This document shows positions 40,929 to 52,471 of a stretch of 64,000 nt of DNA, piece by piece (position 1 is the stretch's first letter; each line of letters opens with the position of its first letter). The stretch comes from Xestospongia bergquistia. Lineage: Eukaryota; Porifera; Demospongiae; Haplosclerida; Petrosiidae. Position numbers and translations under genes: made by a program. The DNA lies in the NCBI GenBank assembly GCA_963965975.1, contig OZ014422.1, positions 5,293,155 through 5,357,154 of the forward strand, given 5' to 3'. Below the pieces are notes generated by a model, which was not told the DNA's origin, did not search any database, and saw nothing but the letters and a program-made list of their open reading frames with translations.

Positions 40929-43769
40929 TCACACATAGTCTGAGTCTAAATCTAAGTATGAGTTATGTGTGTCACTATTAACTAGTTCTGTTGATGTAGA
41001 TAGACTAGTAAATGATCGAGAAGTTACCGCTAGGCTTTCTTCCTCATTGGAAGTATCAAAGTTCATCCATTGAACTGGACTATCAGTTGTTATCTGTGAA
41101 TCAAGTTCTGTAACAACAGTCAATGTTCCTGATTGTGGTCTCTCTTGTTCATCAATTTCTTCACATTCGTTGGAAATTATCTCCTCCACTTGACCTTCAC
41201 TCTCAGAGTCTTGTTCTGCAATAGTTTTTAACATAATTGGAGACTCTCGTTTAGACTTTTGTTGCGATTGGACAGATTGATCAACCAAAGAGTTGGATAC
41301 ATTAGCAAATGTAGAGAGCACACCAAATCCAGCAATTGGTTTATTAGTTGAGAGTATGTATGTGTCAGAAGGTCTCCTTTGCATCCAATCTCTTCGTCTT
41401 TGATCATGTCGCTCATAAATCTGTGAAAGACGGTTGTCCTTTGAAAATTGACGTGGAGGAAGGAAGGAGTCTCGATGTAATATAGTGCGTTGAGTACTTG
41501 GTCTCAAAGTAGGTGACAAAGCATTTAAAGCAGTTTCTTTACGTGTTTTGTAAAGAAGGACAAGTTTAGGCACATTGACAGTGCAGGCAATAATAAAAGC
41601 AATGCAAAGAATAGTCCCAGTGATACAGATATAACTCAGAAAAGTATTAAGCCCAATTAAAAAGAAGATTGCTAGGGGAAGTCCCACCATAACAGTCAAA
41701 AACACTCCATATATAGCAATAGCTATATATTTGGCATCGTTGAAACACTTTGCTTTAATCTTTCGAGTCTGAATAGCAAGAAAGCATCCAAGAACCAATA
41801 GAAGGCATTTGTATCCAATGAGAACCAAACAGCAATAAATTCCCTGACTTTTAATACCACAATAAGAAACAACAGTGATGACTTCAGGTGATGTTAACTC
41901 TGTCCTCTGGATCTCAAGTGGTGATACAATCATCCATATAGTTAACACTAAGATATCAACACCCAACATACACATTACAATCACAAAAAGCATGTGATTT
42001 TTATAAATGCGTCTCTTAGTCCAAGGATTTCGAAAAACAGCATAAACACGCCATGTCTTTGCCAATAAGGCACCAAATGAAACTGTGAACATCACATTGA
42101 CCCCCCAGACAGTTAAATTACATGAAAGTGATTGAATGACATTTGGAGTGTTAGTATCCACAGCAATTGTATAGAGAATTACTGAAACAATGCCAAATAG
42201 ACACCCGAGTAAAATAAGTGCATTGATATCAGGACTTGATGCTTTGATAACTCGTCTTTTTCTGCAAATGCAGTTTGTGAGAATAAAGAATCCAATGAGT
42301 AAACAGCCAAATGCACAAATAATATACACTACTACTTGTATCCATAATGGTAACTTGTCATCCTCAATATTAGGGGTGTCTTTGGGTGGACCATCACCAA
42401 TCCAAATAAAGTCTCCAAAGTATGTCAAATTGCTAATGTTCTCGTAAGTTGAGTTATAGTACAGTCCTACAGACACTATATGATTTTTTTGAATCTGTGA
42501 TATTTTGATGATAGACTGTGCATGATGTCTATGAACAGTAAAATCAATGTTCTTTGATACACCTTTGAAGGAAACTGATTCAAAACTTTTTATAATTACA
42601 TCAGCGATATTGTTATTGCGAGTTGGTAGGTAATCATTTAGGCTTAATTTCATTTGCAAAAGACTTTCCACAGATGAATTTAAACCTAATGCTATGGCCC
42701 ATGTTGCATCGTAAGCTGAAGCTGCAACATCACAGTCATTTTGTGTCACATTTAATCTCTCAGTAGCGTTACGCAATTTAGTCTCAAATTCTGTTCTGTT
42801 TGTATACAATGGCCAAAAATTGTCATTATCTGCCAGTTGAGTTTTCTTATCAAAACTAATGACAAGCGCTGACTCACCAAATTTAAGTAACTCTTCTTTT
42901 GAGCAATTTACTTTTGTATTATTAACTAAATCATTTTCTTCCATGTCTCCGAGTATAATCCATTGATAGAATTCACCAAAAAGATTAATACGTGAAGCTT
43001 CACAAAATATTTCTGGAAAGTATACAGATTCAGCCAATACTAGAAAGATTCGACAATAGCTATCATGACTAATAGACTTTATATCTTTGTATGAAACAGT
43101 TTCAAGGATTGTTAAGTTATAAGACATGGTTCTCATATAAGATAGCAAATCTTCAGCAACAGTATTATAGAAAGGTTCCATTTCTAAAACAATGCATATG
43201 TCATCCCAACCAAAGTATTTCAAAGTGGAAAACAGAGCATCATTCAAATCACTAAAAGATGGTACAGTTCGAAAGAAATTCTTGTAAACAGCTACATCAT
43301 TAATTTGAGGTGTTACTGCTGAGTAGGACAAGGTGATAATGTTAGTGAATTGACTGGTTATTCTAACTAGATAATTGGCAGAATCTTCACATGGCGGGCC
43401 TAGAATTAATACAGGTTCTGAGAGTGAAGTGTATTTTAAAGTATTTGTAAGACCCCAAGCACATCTCGCAGGATCACATTCACTACTCACAGGTTGTAAC
43501 ACTAAGCTCACGTTGGGTAAGAGATTTGGTGTTGTGGCGATATCTTTGAGAGCTAGTCTTACAGCTTCCTCCACTACTCTGCCGTTAGCAATGTCTCGTC
43601 GATGAGGTGTAATGAGGATATCAGTGACATTATATGCAAAGAGACCAGTAAGTACAACACGAGTGTGTTGTGTATCAGCTCCCATTTCATTTGATTGAAG
43701 AGCAAGGCAAGCACTAAAAAATAGCGCTAACAAACTGTAAATGGACGGCATCGCTTTGAATATGACCAC
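40929..43769 (-). CDS. GABA-B-like class C G-protein-coupled receptor (intronless)
   Basis: A single open frame of 946 aa. Translation may start at 43769 or at the next Met (43751, MPSIYSLLALFFSACLALQS), which gives a cleaner signal peptide. Residues about 35-460 form a Venus-flytrap ligand domain (RVVLTGLFAYN, GRVVEEAVRLALKDI, ECDPARCAWGLTN, LILGPPCEDSANYLVRITSQ) with many N-glycosylation sites. Seven hydrophobic segments follow (about 478-735), including LPLWIQVVVYIICAFGCLLI, SPDINALILLGCLFGI, AKTWRVYAVFRNPWTKRRI and DILVLTIWMIVSPLE, typical of metabotropic GABA-B receptors. There is no Cys-rich linker, unlike glutamate receptors of this class. The roughly 200-residue acidic Ser/Thr-rich tail shows no obvious coiled coil. 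The ligand cannot be inferred. The lack of introns stands out among its intron-rich neighbours. Confidence 0.88.
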   Translation of the reverse strand: MVIFKAMPSIYSLLALFFSACLALQSNEMGADTQHTRVVLTGLFAYNVTDILITPHRRDIANGRVVEEAVRLALKDIATTPNLLPNVSLVLQPVSSECDPARCAWGLTNTLKYTSLSEPVLILGPPCEDSANYLVRITSQFTNIITLSYSAVTPQINDVAVYKNFFRTVPSFSDLNDALFSTLKYFGWDDICIVLEMEPFYNTVAEDLLSYMRTMSYNLTILETVSYKDIKSISHDSYCRIFLVLAESVYFPEIFCEASRINLFGEFYQWIILGDMEENDLVNNTKVNCSKEELLKFGESALVISFDKKTQLADNDNFWPLYTNRTEFETKLRNATERLNVTQNDCDVAASAYDATWAIALGLNSSVESLLQMKLSLNDYLPTRNNNIADVIIKSFESVSFKGVSKNIDFTVHRHHAQSIIKISQIQKNHIVSVGLYYNSTYENISNLTYFGDFIWIGDGPPKDTPNIEDDKLPLWIQVVVYIICAFGCLLIGFFILTNCICRKRRVIKASSPDINALILLGCLFGIVSVILYTIAVDTNTPNVIQSLSCNLTVWGVNVMFTVSFGALLAKTWRVYAVFRNPWTKRRIYKNHMLFVIVMCMLGVDILVLTIWMIVSPLEIQRTELTSPEVITVVSYCGIKSQGIYCCLVLIGYKCLLLVLGCFLAIQTRKIKAKCFNDAKYIAIAIYGVFLTVMVGLPLAIFFLIGLNTFLSYICITGTILCIAFIIACTVNVPKLVLLYKTRKETALNALSPTLRPSTQRTILHRDSFLPPRQFSKDNRLSQIYERHDQRRRDWMQRRPSDTYILSTNKPIAGFGVLSTFANVSNSLVDQSVQSQQKSKRESPIMLKTIAEQDSESEGQVEEIISNECEEIDEQERPQSGTLTVVTELDSQITTDSPVQWMNFDTSNEEESLAVTSRSFTSLSTSTELVNSDTHNSYLDLDSDYV

Positions 43770-43879
43770 GAAACTATATCTGTTGACTCCTTTTATTATA
43801 ATACTTAATATTCATTACTTTAAAACAATACTAATTATTATTAATGGGGTGTGACATTGGGTGTCTTATCAGGTGTCTA

Positions 43880-44963
43880 TTAAGTGTCTCCAAACATAAT
43901 AGCCTTGAACTCATCTTGACTAACTAAAACAAAGAAAAACAAAAATATATTTTTATTATATATTATCTATGTTTTCCTAATGGCAATTGATTAACATATA
44001 ACAATTCATTTAATGAGTAATACTCAAAATTTGTAAACAATTTTAATAGTATTTATGCTACATTTAATAGCAATGTCTTAGTAAGAGTAACCTCATCCCC
44101 AGGTTCAACTATGTCAATAACTACTCAAAATGATATTTAATATTAATAAGATCAATGACAATTACTTGGCATCAAATGTATATAAGTCACAACTCTCCTT
44201 TATAATTATCATACTAATCATACTATGTATGGTTTAACCACTTCACATTGTGGTTTACTATAGTGATAGACGAAACCATTGAAAAACATTTCCCAATAAC
44301 TCCTATGAAGTCTGAGAACTGATTTAAAACAAGATTGGTCACTAACTAATTGATTCTTTAGGTATCTAGCTCAGATTACTGTAGTACTATTTTTATTTCC
44401 TTACTTTCTCCATCTTTATCCGTATCAAATTCCTCAATCATAGCATGGAGTTCTTCCTCTGTCATATTCTCCCCTAGTTCTCTAGCTACACGTCGAAGAT
44501 TACGTATGCTAATTTTGCCAGTTTGATCGTCATCAAATAATTTAAATGCTTTTTCTGCTTCTTGTACAGGATCTCTTTGAACTATCCACTCTGACACTAC
44601 AAGGAATATACAAAGATATACTGAGTTTTACTGTAATAACATACTGATATCTGTAAAGTCTTGAAAAGTGATTTTGCCCTGACCACTATGGTCATAATCT
44701 TTTATTAGTTTTTGTACTTCGGCCTTTTTAACATCAAAACCTAATGCTCGAATTGCCACCTGAAAGATGATATAACTAATACACTTCTATAGTAACATTT
44801 ATATATATACTTTGAGTTCGTGGTAATCAATAGCATCATCTTGGTCTGTGTCAAATAGATTAAAAGCTTCTTTGATTTCTTGCTTTTGTTCTTCAGTCAA
44901 TTCCTTTCTTTTTCTCCTATGACCACGTGATCTCGACTCCAATGAACCTAGAGGGTGATCCAT
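43880..44963 (-). CDS. CETN3: Centrin 3 (EF-hand centriole protein)
   Basis: Four exons (44963-44811, 44759-44645, 44596-44405, 43923-43880) join to 504 nt, 167 aa, which I recall as the length of human centrin 3. EF-hands are visible: [49 protein letters not shown] and [14 protein letters not shown]. The segments [36 protein letters not shown] and [17 protein letters not shown] match centrin 3 rather than centrin 1/2. The last exon is only 44 nt and lies behind a 481-bp intron (43924-44404) that is AT-rich with nothing else visible. Centrins are calcium-binding proteins of centrioles and basal bodies, and some act at the nuclear pore. Confidence 0.9.
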
Positions 44964-45274
44964 TTCTGAAACTTCCCCTGTAAATGTTTTCCCGCGTTAG
45001 TGACGTTGAAAGCATTTAATTAACAAAAGTAATAATAACAATTTTTATAATATTAACAATGAATGTTATTATATTTTGTTTTTGGAACTTTGCGTTGAAC
45101 TTTATAACACGTAAACATTCCCAATAGGACGTACACAGGATATATGTAGGGCTTCTATTACAATACAAGACGTTATCAGTCTTTTCCAAAATTAATAATT
45201 TAAAAAACAGCATTAACAGTTAAAAGAAATGACTTATTACTACATGTAAAAGTCCAAACAAACACTATTACTAA

Positions 45275-48200
45275 TTATTTTAAGACTAGCTGAGCCTGTT
45301 TTGCAAGTGACTCTGTCAATACACCACTAGATGATCGTATCCAAAGTTCTAATGAAGTGGGCGTGGTCTTTCCATGTACAAGACAAGGTGTTCCAGGAAG
45401 GAATGTGCTAGATGTTATTCCTTCAGATCCTGAATATAAATTAAAATGACTCATTCTTAAATCAAGAATAGGAATGAGGACATACTAACCAATTATTTCA
45501 ATTGGATGAAAATTAAATTGTGTTGCCATGGTATCCATAAACTCTTGAGGTTTTTTAAAAGATGACGATAGCTTAAGTTTTTTCTCACTAGAAAAAGTAC
45601 TCCATTTCTTGCCAAATTCAGGCGTGGTAAGCTTGAGTGGCCTACAAAGAGATCATAGTAACTTAAACAAACAACAAAGTCATTCTATTCTTTACTATGA
45701 AAACTCATTAATAAAGAGTTTCACTGCCATTAATTATCATAACAATTATAATTTCAGTATCTTTGTATGAGTACATAAAGCATTGTTTCTTTGCTTATGA
45801 TGGTTTCACTGCTAAGAGCTAAGCCCACTTCTATACAAGAGATGGGCCTCATTTATTGTAGTATTAGCAGGTTATGACTAGTCATTGCCTCTACAGGCTA
45901 CCCTTAACAACAATTATAAAATCTCTAATGTAATTAACCTTATAAGATCTGAAGGATTAATAGAGAAATCATAAAAGAGTCGTCTCTGAGTATTGAGGTG
46001 ATCTTTATAAAGAATTTCTCCTTTGAGATTCATTGTAATAGCTGGACTTATTGGTAGAAGAGTTATAATGTGAGTAGACTGGAAGAAGCATAGGAAAGAG
46101 AGGGAGGGATTAAACAAAGATTAACAACTAGATTTGTTAAAAGCTTACACTTGCAAATCCTTCCAAATCTCCTGTCCATACTAAGTTGCTAGATTGGTCA
46201 CTCCAAGTTGAGGCCTACATTATAATAAATCTCTTACACACCCACACACATAATTACCTTTAAATTTGAAGGAGGTTCTATAGTCATTGTAACAGAGGTA
46301 GCTCCATTTTGATTTTGATTGGTCAGTGTCATTGCTAACACTAAATTATCAGAATTTAATAACTTACTAACAGACAATCTCAACTGAGCATCTCTAGCTA
46401 ACTCCTACAGAACAATATAAATACATTACATTAAAATCATAAAATTATTTTATCGTAAAATTATTCAAAATTAGATTATATATAATAATATTATTTTAGT
46501 TAACTGCTACAGAACAATTTAAGTATATTACATTATTAATATATGCTATTAATTAAATAATATATAATTTTATAGTAATTAATACTTTTTTATCCCATCC
46601 TGGTACTAAAGGAAGGCTAGCTAACTCTGATGGTAACTGGACCGATCCTGAGATAGGAGCATCCATTATTGCTAAGGGTGTGGTCTGGTTTTGTACATGA
46701 CCAGAGTCTTTTGTAGGAATAAGGGGTGTGGCATCCATAAGAGAGAAAGCATTTGATGAAATGGTAGGTGGGGCAGTGGGTGGAGTTTCAGAGGGTAGTG
46801 AATTATCAAATAATCCAATCAAGTCATCACTAATGAAAGAAATATTAAAATTAAAGTAGATTATTTATTATTTACCTACCTTGTGGTTGATGGCTGTACT
46901 TCAGTTGTCACTACTTTGGTCTCTGTCTGGCTAGTTGGTGGTGTATCAATAGTAGTGGGTGTGGTTTCAGGTTGCATCAGTATGACATCATCAAACAGAG
47001 ATGTTGATATGGGTGTGGTTGAAGGTTGCTGTACAAGGTCTATAGGTCCAGTAGGAGTGGCATTTGAGGAGAAATCAAGATCCTATACAATAGTGATAAA
47101 ACAAATATAAACAGGTTAATATAACCTGTAAATCAAGTAAGAGATCTTCAGTAGTAGTTGTAGTAGCTGGTTCCTGTTTTATTTTCTCCTCTCGTTGGCC
47201 TCCTCTGTCCTTTGTTTTTGTTTTCAGTGGACGTCTAGAAGGATCAGAGACACCGGTAAAAAGTGCTGAAGCAAGTTCTCTTTTTCGTTTCTGTTCTTTA
47301 GAGAACTGTGGCACATGAACTGCTTCAACTGAACTCTCCTATGAACGAACATTTAATAATATTTTATGATCATATTACAATAGATTAAAATGTCAATACA
47401 TACTTTAATACTGGGAGTATTATTATCTTGTCCTTCATCTATTATATTATTAGATAGAGGAGAAGATACCTCATCTTGACTCTCTTGTCTAGGACTCTCA
47501 GTTATTACAATACTAAAGAATTAACATAATCACATTTATATTATATTAATAGTTACAAATAATTGAAGAGCTATAACTGTGTAGTTAATTACTTATCAGA
47601 AGAAGGTATGACAGGAGCAGTAGTTTTAGAATAGCCTTGTCTAGACCATTTTCTCTCTCCTTTAACTTGTATACCAGTATTAGCTCTATTAGATGATACA
47701 ATATTAGATATTGATCAAACAATTAAATAATAATATATTTATTATAAATTATTAATTGTTGAGACTAAGTTAGTACATAACAAATTGTAGATACGAAGTA
47801 ACTTGTTCCTTATACCATATATGGATATTTTTATAAATAAAACAATTCATACTACAAATTTACATAAGATTTAAACAATGTATTTCTGTTAATTAATTGT
47901 AAAGTCTATTATTTGTACAATTTAATATTCACATACATGTCACTTCATTAAATCCCAGCAATAAATATACAGGCTTACAGCAATATAAATATACAATGCA
48001 ATGCTATTTCTTAAATCTCTTGACAGATTTATGCTTGTTCAAACCATCAATATTCCTGCTTCTATAAATGACACAAAACTTTTCTATTGTTTATACTCAC
48101 AGTGAGATTACTGGACTTGGAGACTTTGGAGCAAGTATATCTTCAAATATGATTTTTGATGAAGTGGGTGTATTTGGTGAAGGGGAGGGGACAGTAACAT

Positions 48201-48531
48201 CTTTACGAAACAATGAAGGTGAATTTCTAGTGACAGGAAAAGACGAGGGGGTAGGTTTCATAGGTGTAGCATAGGGTTCAAATTTGATAGGATTTTGTTG
48301 TGGTACTTTAGGAACTGTATATATATATAGAGAGAGAGAGAGAGACAAGAGATATTAGTATGTTCATTTAATGTTGTAAGTTTACTTGGTGTTGATTTCT
48401 CTGTTGGTCTGAGGTGTTGAGGTTTATAAGGTGAGGCTCCTTGGACCAATGCCTCAGATACAAATGTATCAAGAAAAGAAAGAGAGGAATCAACCTATAG
48501 AAGATAGAAGGATAAGAGAGAGAGAGAGAGT

Positions 48532-48562
<31 letters not shown>

Positions 48563-51500
48563 GAGAGACAGAGACCTCGATATCTTCACAGGCAGAATCT
48601 AGTGGCAAAACTTCTTGCATTAGCTGAAGATTCTGGGAAAATTCTAAGAGCTCACTACAACGCTACATAAATCAAATAAGATAATACAAATACAAATTGT
48701 TCAGTTAATAACTAACTTGTTGTACATCAGTGTCTTCAGATGCAAGATGGAGTGCTATTTGTGAATGGACATACTCAGGGAGATCGCCTAGCTGAGCTAC
48801 TAAACGAGTAATACTATTCACTACCCAAGAACGAGTTCGTGGATCTGGAAATGAGGATATTGCAATCAAGGAATGAGAATGGAATTATTATTGAAATGAG
48901 AGAGACCTTCAAAGTCTTGATTTAGTAATCCAGTGATCTTATCTAATGTGTCTTCCATTGAAAACTCTTCCTCTACTTCATAAGCATATTCCCCGACAAC
49001 CTGTACAATATAATCACATCACATGACAGTGATACTAAGTCACATGACTATCACAAGATGGTCACTGATTATACCAACTAACCCAGCATATGATTTTAAT
49101 CAAGATATCAGGGAGGTGTGGTCGATCCAATAAATTGAGATAAGATGTGACGGCATTTCTTCTCAACTCACTATCAACTTCATCATCTTCGGTACCTATT
49201 ATAAATGTACATGTAAATTATTTAGAAAGCAAATTAATTCTCTTGATTAAAGGGATATACCCTTTTAATGATAATAAATCAGTGATCAGTGCCCAACATT
49301 TAAAGGTATGACTGACTTCAAAGTAAATGATTTTAAAATCACATGTTATCAACTAATGTGAGTACATGAAAACATGTTCATTAGTGACCTGTTGTCATCA
49401 CAATGTACCAGTACCAGCAATATACAAAAGGTCATAAACTCATAATGTATTAATACGTCATAATTTATTAATATGTCATAATGACATTTACATTTACCTT
49501 CAGCAATGATTCTCATGAGATTGTGAGCTACTTCTCGTCTCACAAGATCACCTCCTAATTCAAACACTGAATTCATTGTATCAATAAACCACTGATTGTC
49601 AGGAGAAAATGTGGGTGGAGTCAAGGATGTTGTAATCATCAATGAGGGATTATAAATATATTATATTTAAAGGATATCTTTCAGCTAACTGTGTGATTTT
49701 ACCCACAAGATCTGTTTTAATAAAGTCATCAGTTGTTGTCCTGAGGTAAGCTATTAGTCGTTCAGTTATAACAGTCACATTAGCAGGATTAGTCATTTTA
49801 TACAGTAAATCAAGTGTCTATAGAGAAAGACAACAGTGAACTATCAATCTATCTGTTCATAAATGCAACTGTTTATCTATTTATCTGCCCATAAATTTAT
49901 CCATCTGTCCATTTGTCTGTCCATAAATTTATCTATTTATCCATCTGTCTGTCCATAAATCCAACCATCTGTCCATTTGTCAGTCTGTTTGTCCAAACCA
50001 TCCATTCATTGTCTGTCCATAAATTCATCCATCAATCCATCAACTTATCTATCTGTCCATCCACATGTACCTTTCTCTTCAATGTTTCATCAGGATCATC
50101 TAAGCACTCTATTACAGTCATTTGATGATCTAGAGCAAATTTAGGCTCTACTTGAACTAATGAAGCTAATGCATTGATCCCCAAATATTTCCAGTTATTA
50201 TTTGAGGCCAATAAAAAACGACTAATAGAATTAGCAGCTTTTTGTATGAGTGATTGACGTGGATATATTGTAGTAATGGTTCTTATACATTCATAAGTAA
50301 TAGCTAAATGAAATAAAAATAGGGTCTGGTCAACAAATAGTTCAATAATACAGGACCCAATATATAAACTCAATAATTTGCTAGTCTATTTTATGTTTAA
50401 AAGAATAAGTAATGTATAGTAATTTTATACCTTGTCCAATGTTAGAGTTACATTCTGATGACCCTAATGCTTTCTCAATGACATCATACATCTCTCCACT
50501 ACATCTATATAAGTTATTAATAGAGTCATATAATAGTAAGGATTCTACTAACTTGGCATCATCTGCTCCGAGTAGAGCTAGGATTTGTAACAAACGCATT
50601 TGTATCCAAGGAGCTGGGACAGAATGATAGTCAAATTCTGATGGTAAGCGACGAGATATTACTTGTAACAAGATATTTTGAAAAGCATCACAGAGGTCCT
50701 TGTGTTTGCTTGGATCATCCTGTAGAAGTAGATGGATGAATTATATAGACAATTAAATAAGTAAATGAATGGGCGTGTCAGTTATGGATGAGTAATTAAT
50801 TTGGTGAACGGCTAGCTAATCCAGCTGTACAAAGTATTCATACTTTAATGACATCATGTAATAAAATGAGAGCAGCTTCCATGACACCAGGATCAGGATC
50901 AGAGAGAGCTCGACGAAAATCCTCCATAAGATGGAGAACACTTGAAGGAGAACAGCGATAAAAATGATGAAGAACTAAGAGAGATTTCTTGCGAATAAGT
51001 TCTCTATAAAAAAAATTAAATAATTAAAGCTTATTAATATTTTTCACTTACTTTGGATGGAGTAATTTCTCTCTTACTAAAGGCAGTAATGCTGGTATCA
51101 TTTCTTCTCCAATAAGACGACATATTATTATTAAAGCCATAGACACTTCTAACATATTAGAACTACGAAGATCCTGTATAGTAAGAGGACAACAAAAGGG
51201 TTAAATATAGGATAAACATCAAAGCAATATAATAACATTAATGTCCATATTTGGTCATATTAAAAAATGTTTATTCTAATATTGAAGGTAACCATTGTTA
51301 TTAAAAAATTGCTTTCACTCTATCTAACCACAATCACAATGAGTATTACTCTAGTATCTGTACTATTAAGGTAATGTTTATAGTAAAAGTGAGCTCACTC
51401 GTTGTATACTATTAATAAGTAGCATATTTAATTCATGATCTTGATGAAGGAGCAAAGAGGAAGCCAAATAACCTAATGGAGTTAAAAAATAGTAAATAGC

Positions 51501-52010
51501 TGGTATATCTATCTATATATACAATATATACTATTATTAGCCAGTAATATATACAACAGGTGTCTATTTTAGTCATAGAAAGTAAACTAAACTAGTATAT
51601 TAAGTCCATACCTATTCTTTTGTCAATAATATTGTTATTCTGGGTAAACTTCACAGCATATATATGCCCCCAAGAACACTCAACTCCTAACATTTGACAA
51701 TAGATGAGGCGTACCAAATATTCACGCATTTGACGCTATGAGACAACAGAATACAAATCAACTTGTTAATAACTAGCTACATTGCTATTATAACTAGCCA
51801 CACCCCCTCATAACTTACAACATTAGTATCTCTTGCGCTCATTTTTTCTTTCAAGATGGCTGCCTCTCGTCTCATTATACGATCCTCTTCATGTTTTGTC
51901 TTTGCTTCACCAATAGCTTTGACAAGTTGCTGGAAGGTTTTAGTAGGACCAGAGATATTAGGAGCAAGCTGTGATAGCACATTAGCTGTTTTCTGTAATG
52001 TACTATCCAT
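45275..52010 (-). CDS. AP4E1: AP-4 adaptor complex subunit epsilon
   Basis: A multi-exon gene (roughly 20 exons), from ATG at 52010 (MDSTLQKTANVLSQLAPNIS; exon 1 52010-51819) to a stop at 45275. The N-terminal adaptin trunk is clear: MREYLVRLIYCQMLGVECSW, DKRIGYLASSLLLHQDHELN, SSNMLEVSMALIIICRLIGE, EFDYHSVPAPWIQMRLLQIL, WKYLGINALASLVQVEP and HQMTVIECLDDPDETLKRK. A long Pro/Ser/Thr-rich hinge lies at about 48700-46560. The C-terminal end (EFGKKWSTF, then HPIEIIGSEGITSSTFLPGT and LELWIRSSSGVLTESLAKQA) matches the epsilon appendage platform, which separates it from gamma, alpha and delta adaptins. AP-4 sorts transmembrane cargo at the trans-Golgi network. Several introns carry simple repeats; the intron at about 47700-48060 is AT-rich with nothing recognisable. 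Exon ends in the hinge are less certain. Confidence 0.85.
48323..48346. repeat. (AT)n(AG)n microsatellite in AP-4 epsilon intron
   Basis: ATATATATAG followed by an AG run. A second AG/TG-rich tract lies at 48514-48562. Their reverse complements give spurious SLSLSLS frames. Confidence 0.7.
49845..50075. repeat. Degenerate tetranucleotide-type repeat in AP-4 epsilon intron
   Basis: Irregular repeats built on CCATCTGTCCAT and AAATTTATC motifs. Intronic, non-coding. Confidence 0.7.
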
Positions 52011-52471
52011 AGTTGACTCTGATTTAACACAATGTTAACACTTGATTGATTATATCTACAGTGATGTTTACAGTAAAGTTGACATCAACAGAACATGATT
52101 ACCTCTGAAGTTGTAATATGATAAGACTTCAAGTGAACAGCACTCACCTAGCTATGAAGACACTTGAGATATTCACTAAACTACTGGTTAGTTTTAATTT
52201 TTTAAGTTAAATGATCTTGTTTCTTTACTTTTTTGGTCTTAGGGGTTCGCCTGGATGGCCATGCCTTTGCCTATCTCATGCTGTCTATATAAATACATAC
52301 TTCTTGTACTGAATAATGTAATAATCAATCACGTGACAGCAACCGCCCACTCAGGTGAGCTCTACCCCTACTCTAGTCTGCAACTACTTTGTAGCCCACT
52401 TTCTTTTGAAGCGCCTTTATTTAGTAATAAATACATGGAAAGTGCATCTTTTAGTGATTAAGATATCTTAA

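Noticed and set aside
52255-52461. 68-codon ORF just before the giant extracellular protein
   Set aside because: No recognisable domain; it ends directly upstream of the signal-peptide start and is more likely 5' UTR or promoter.
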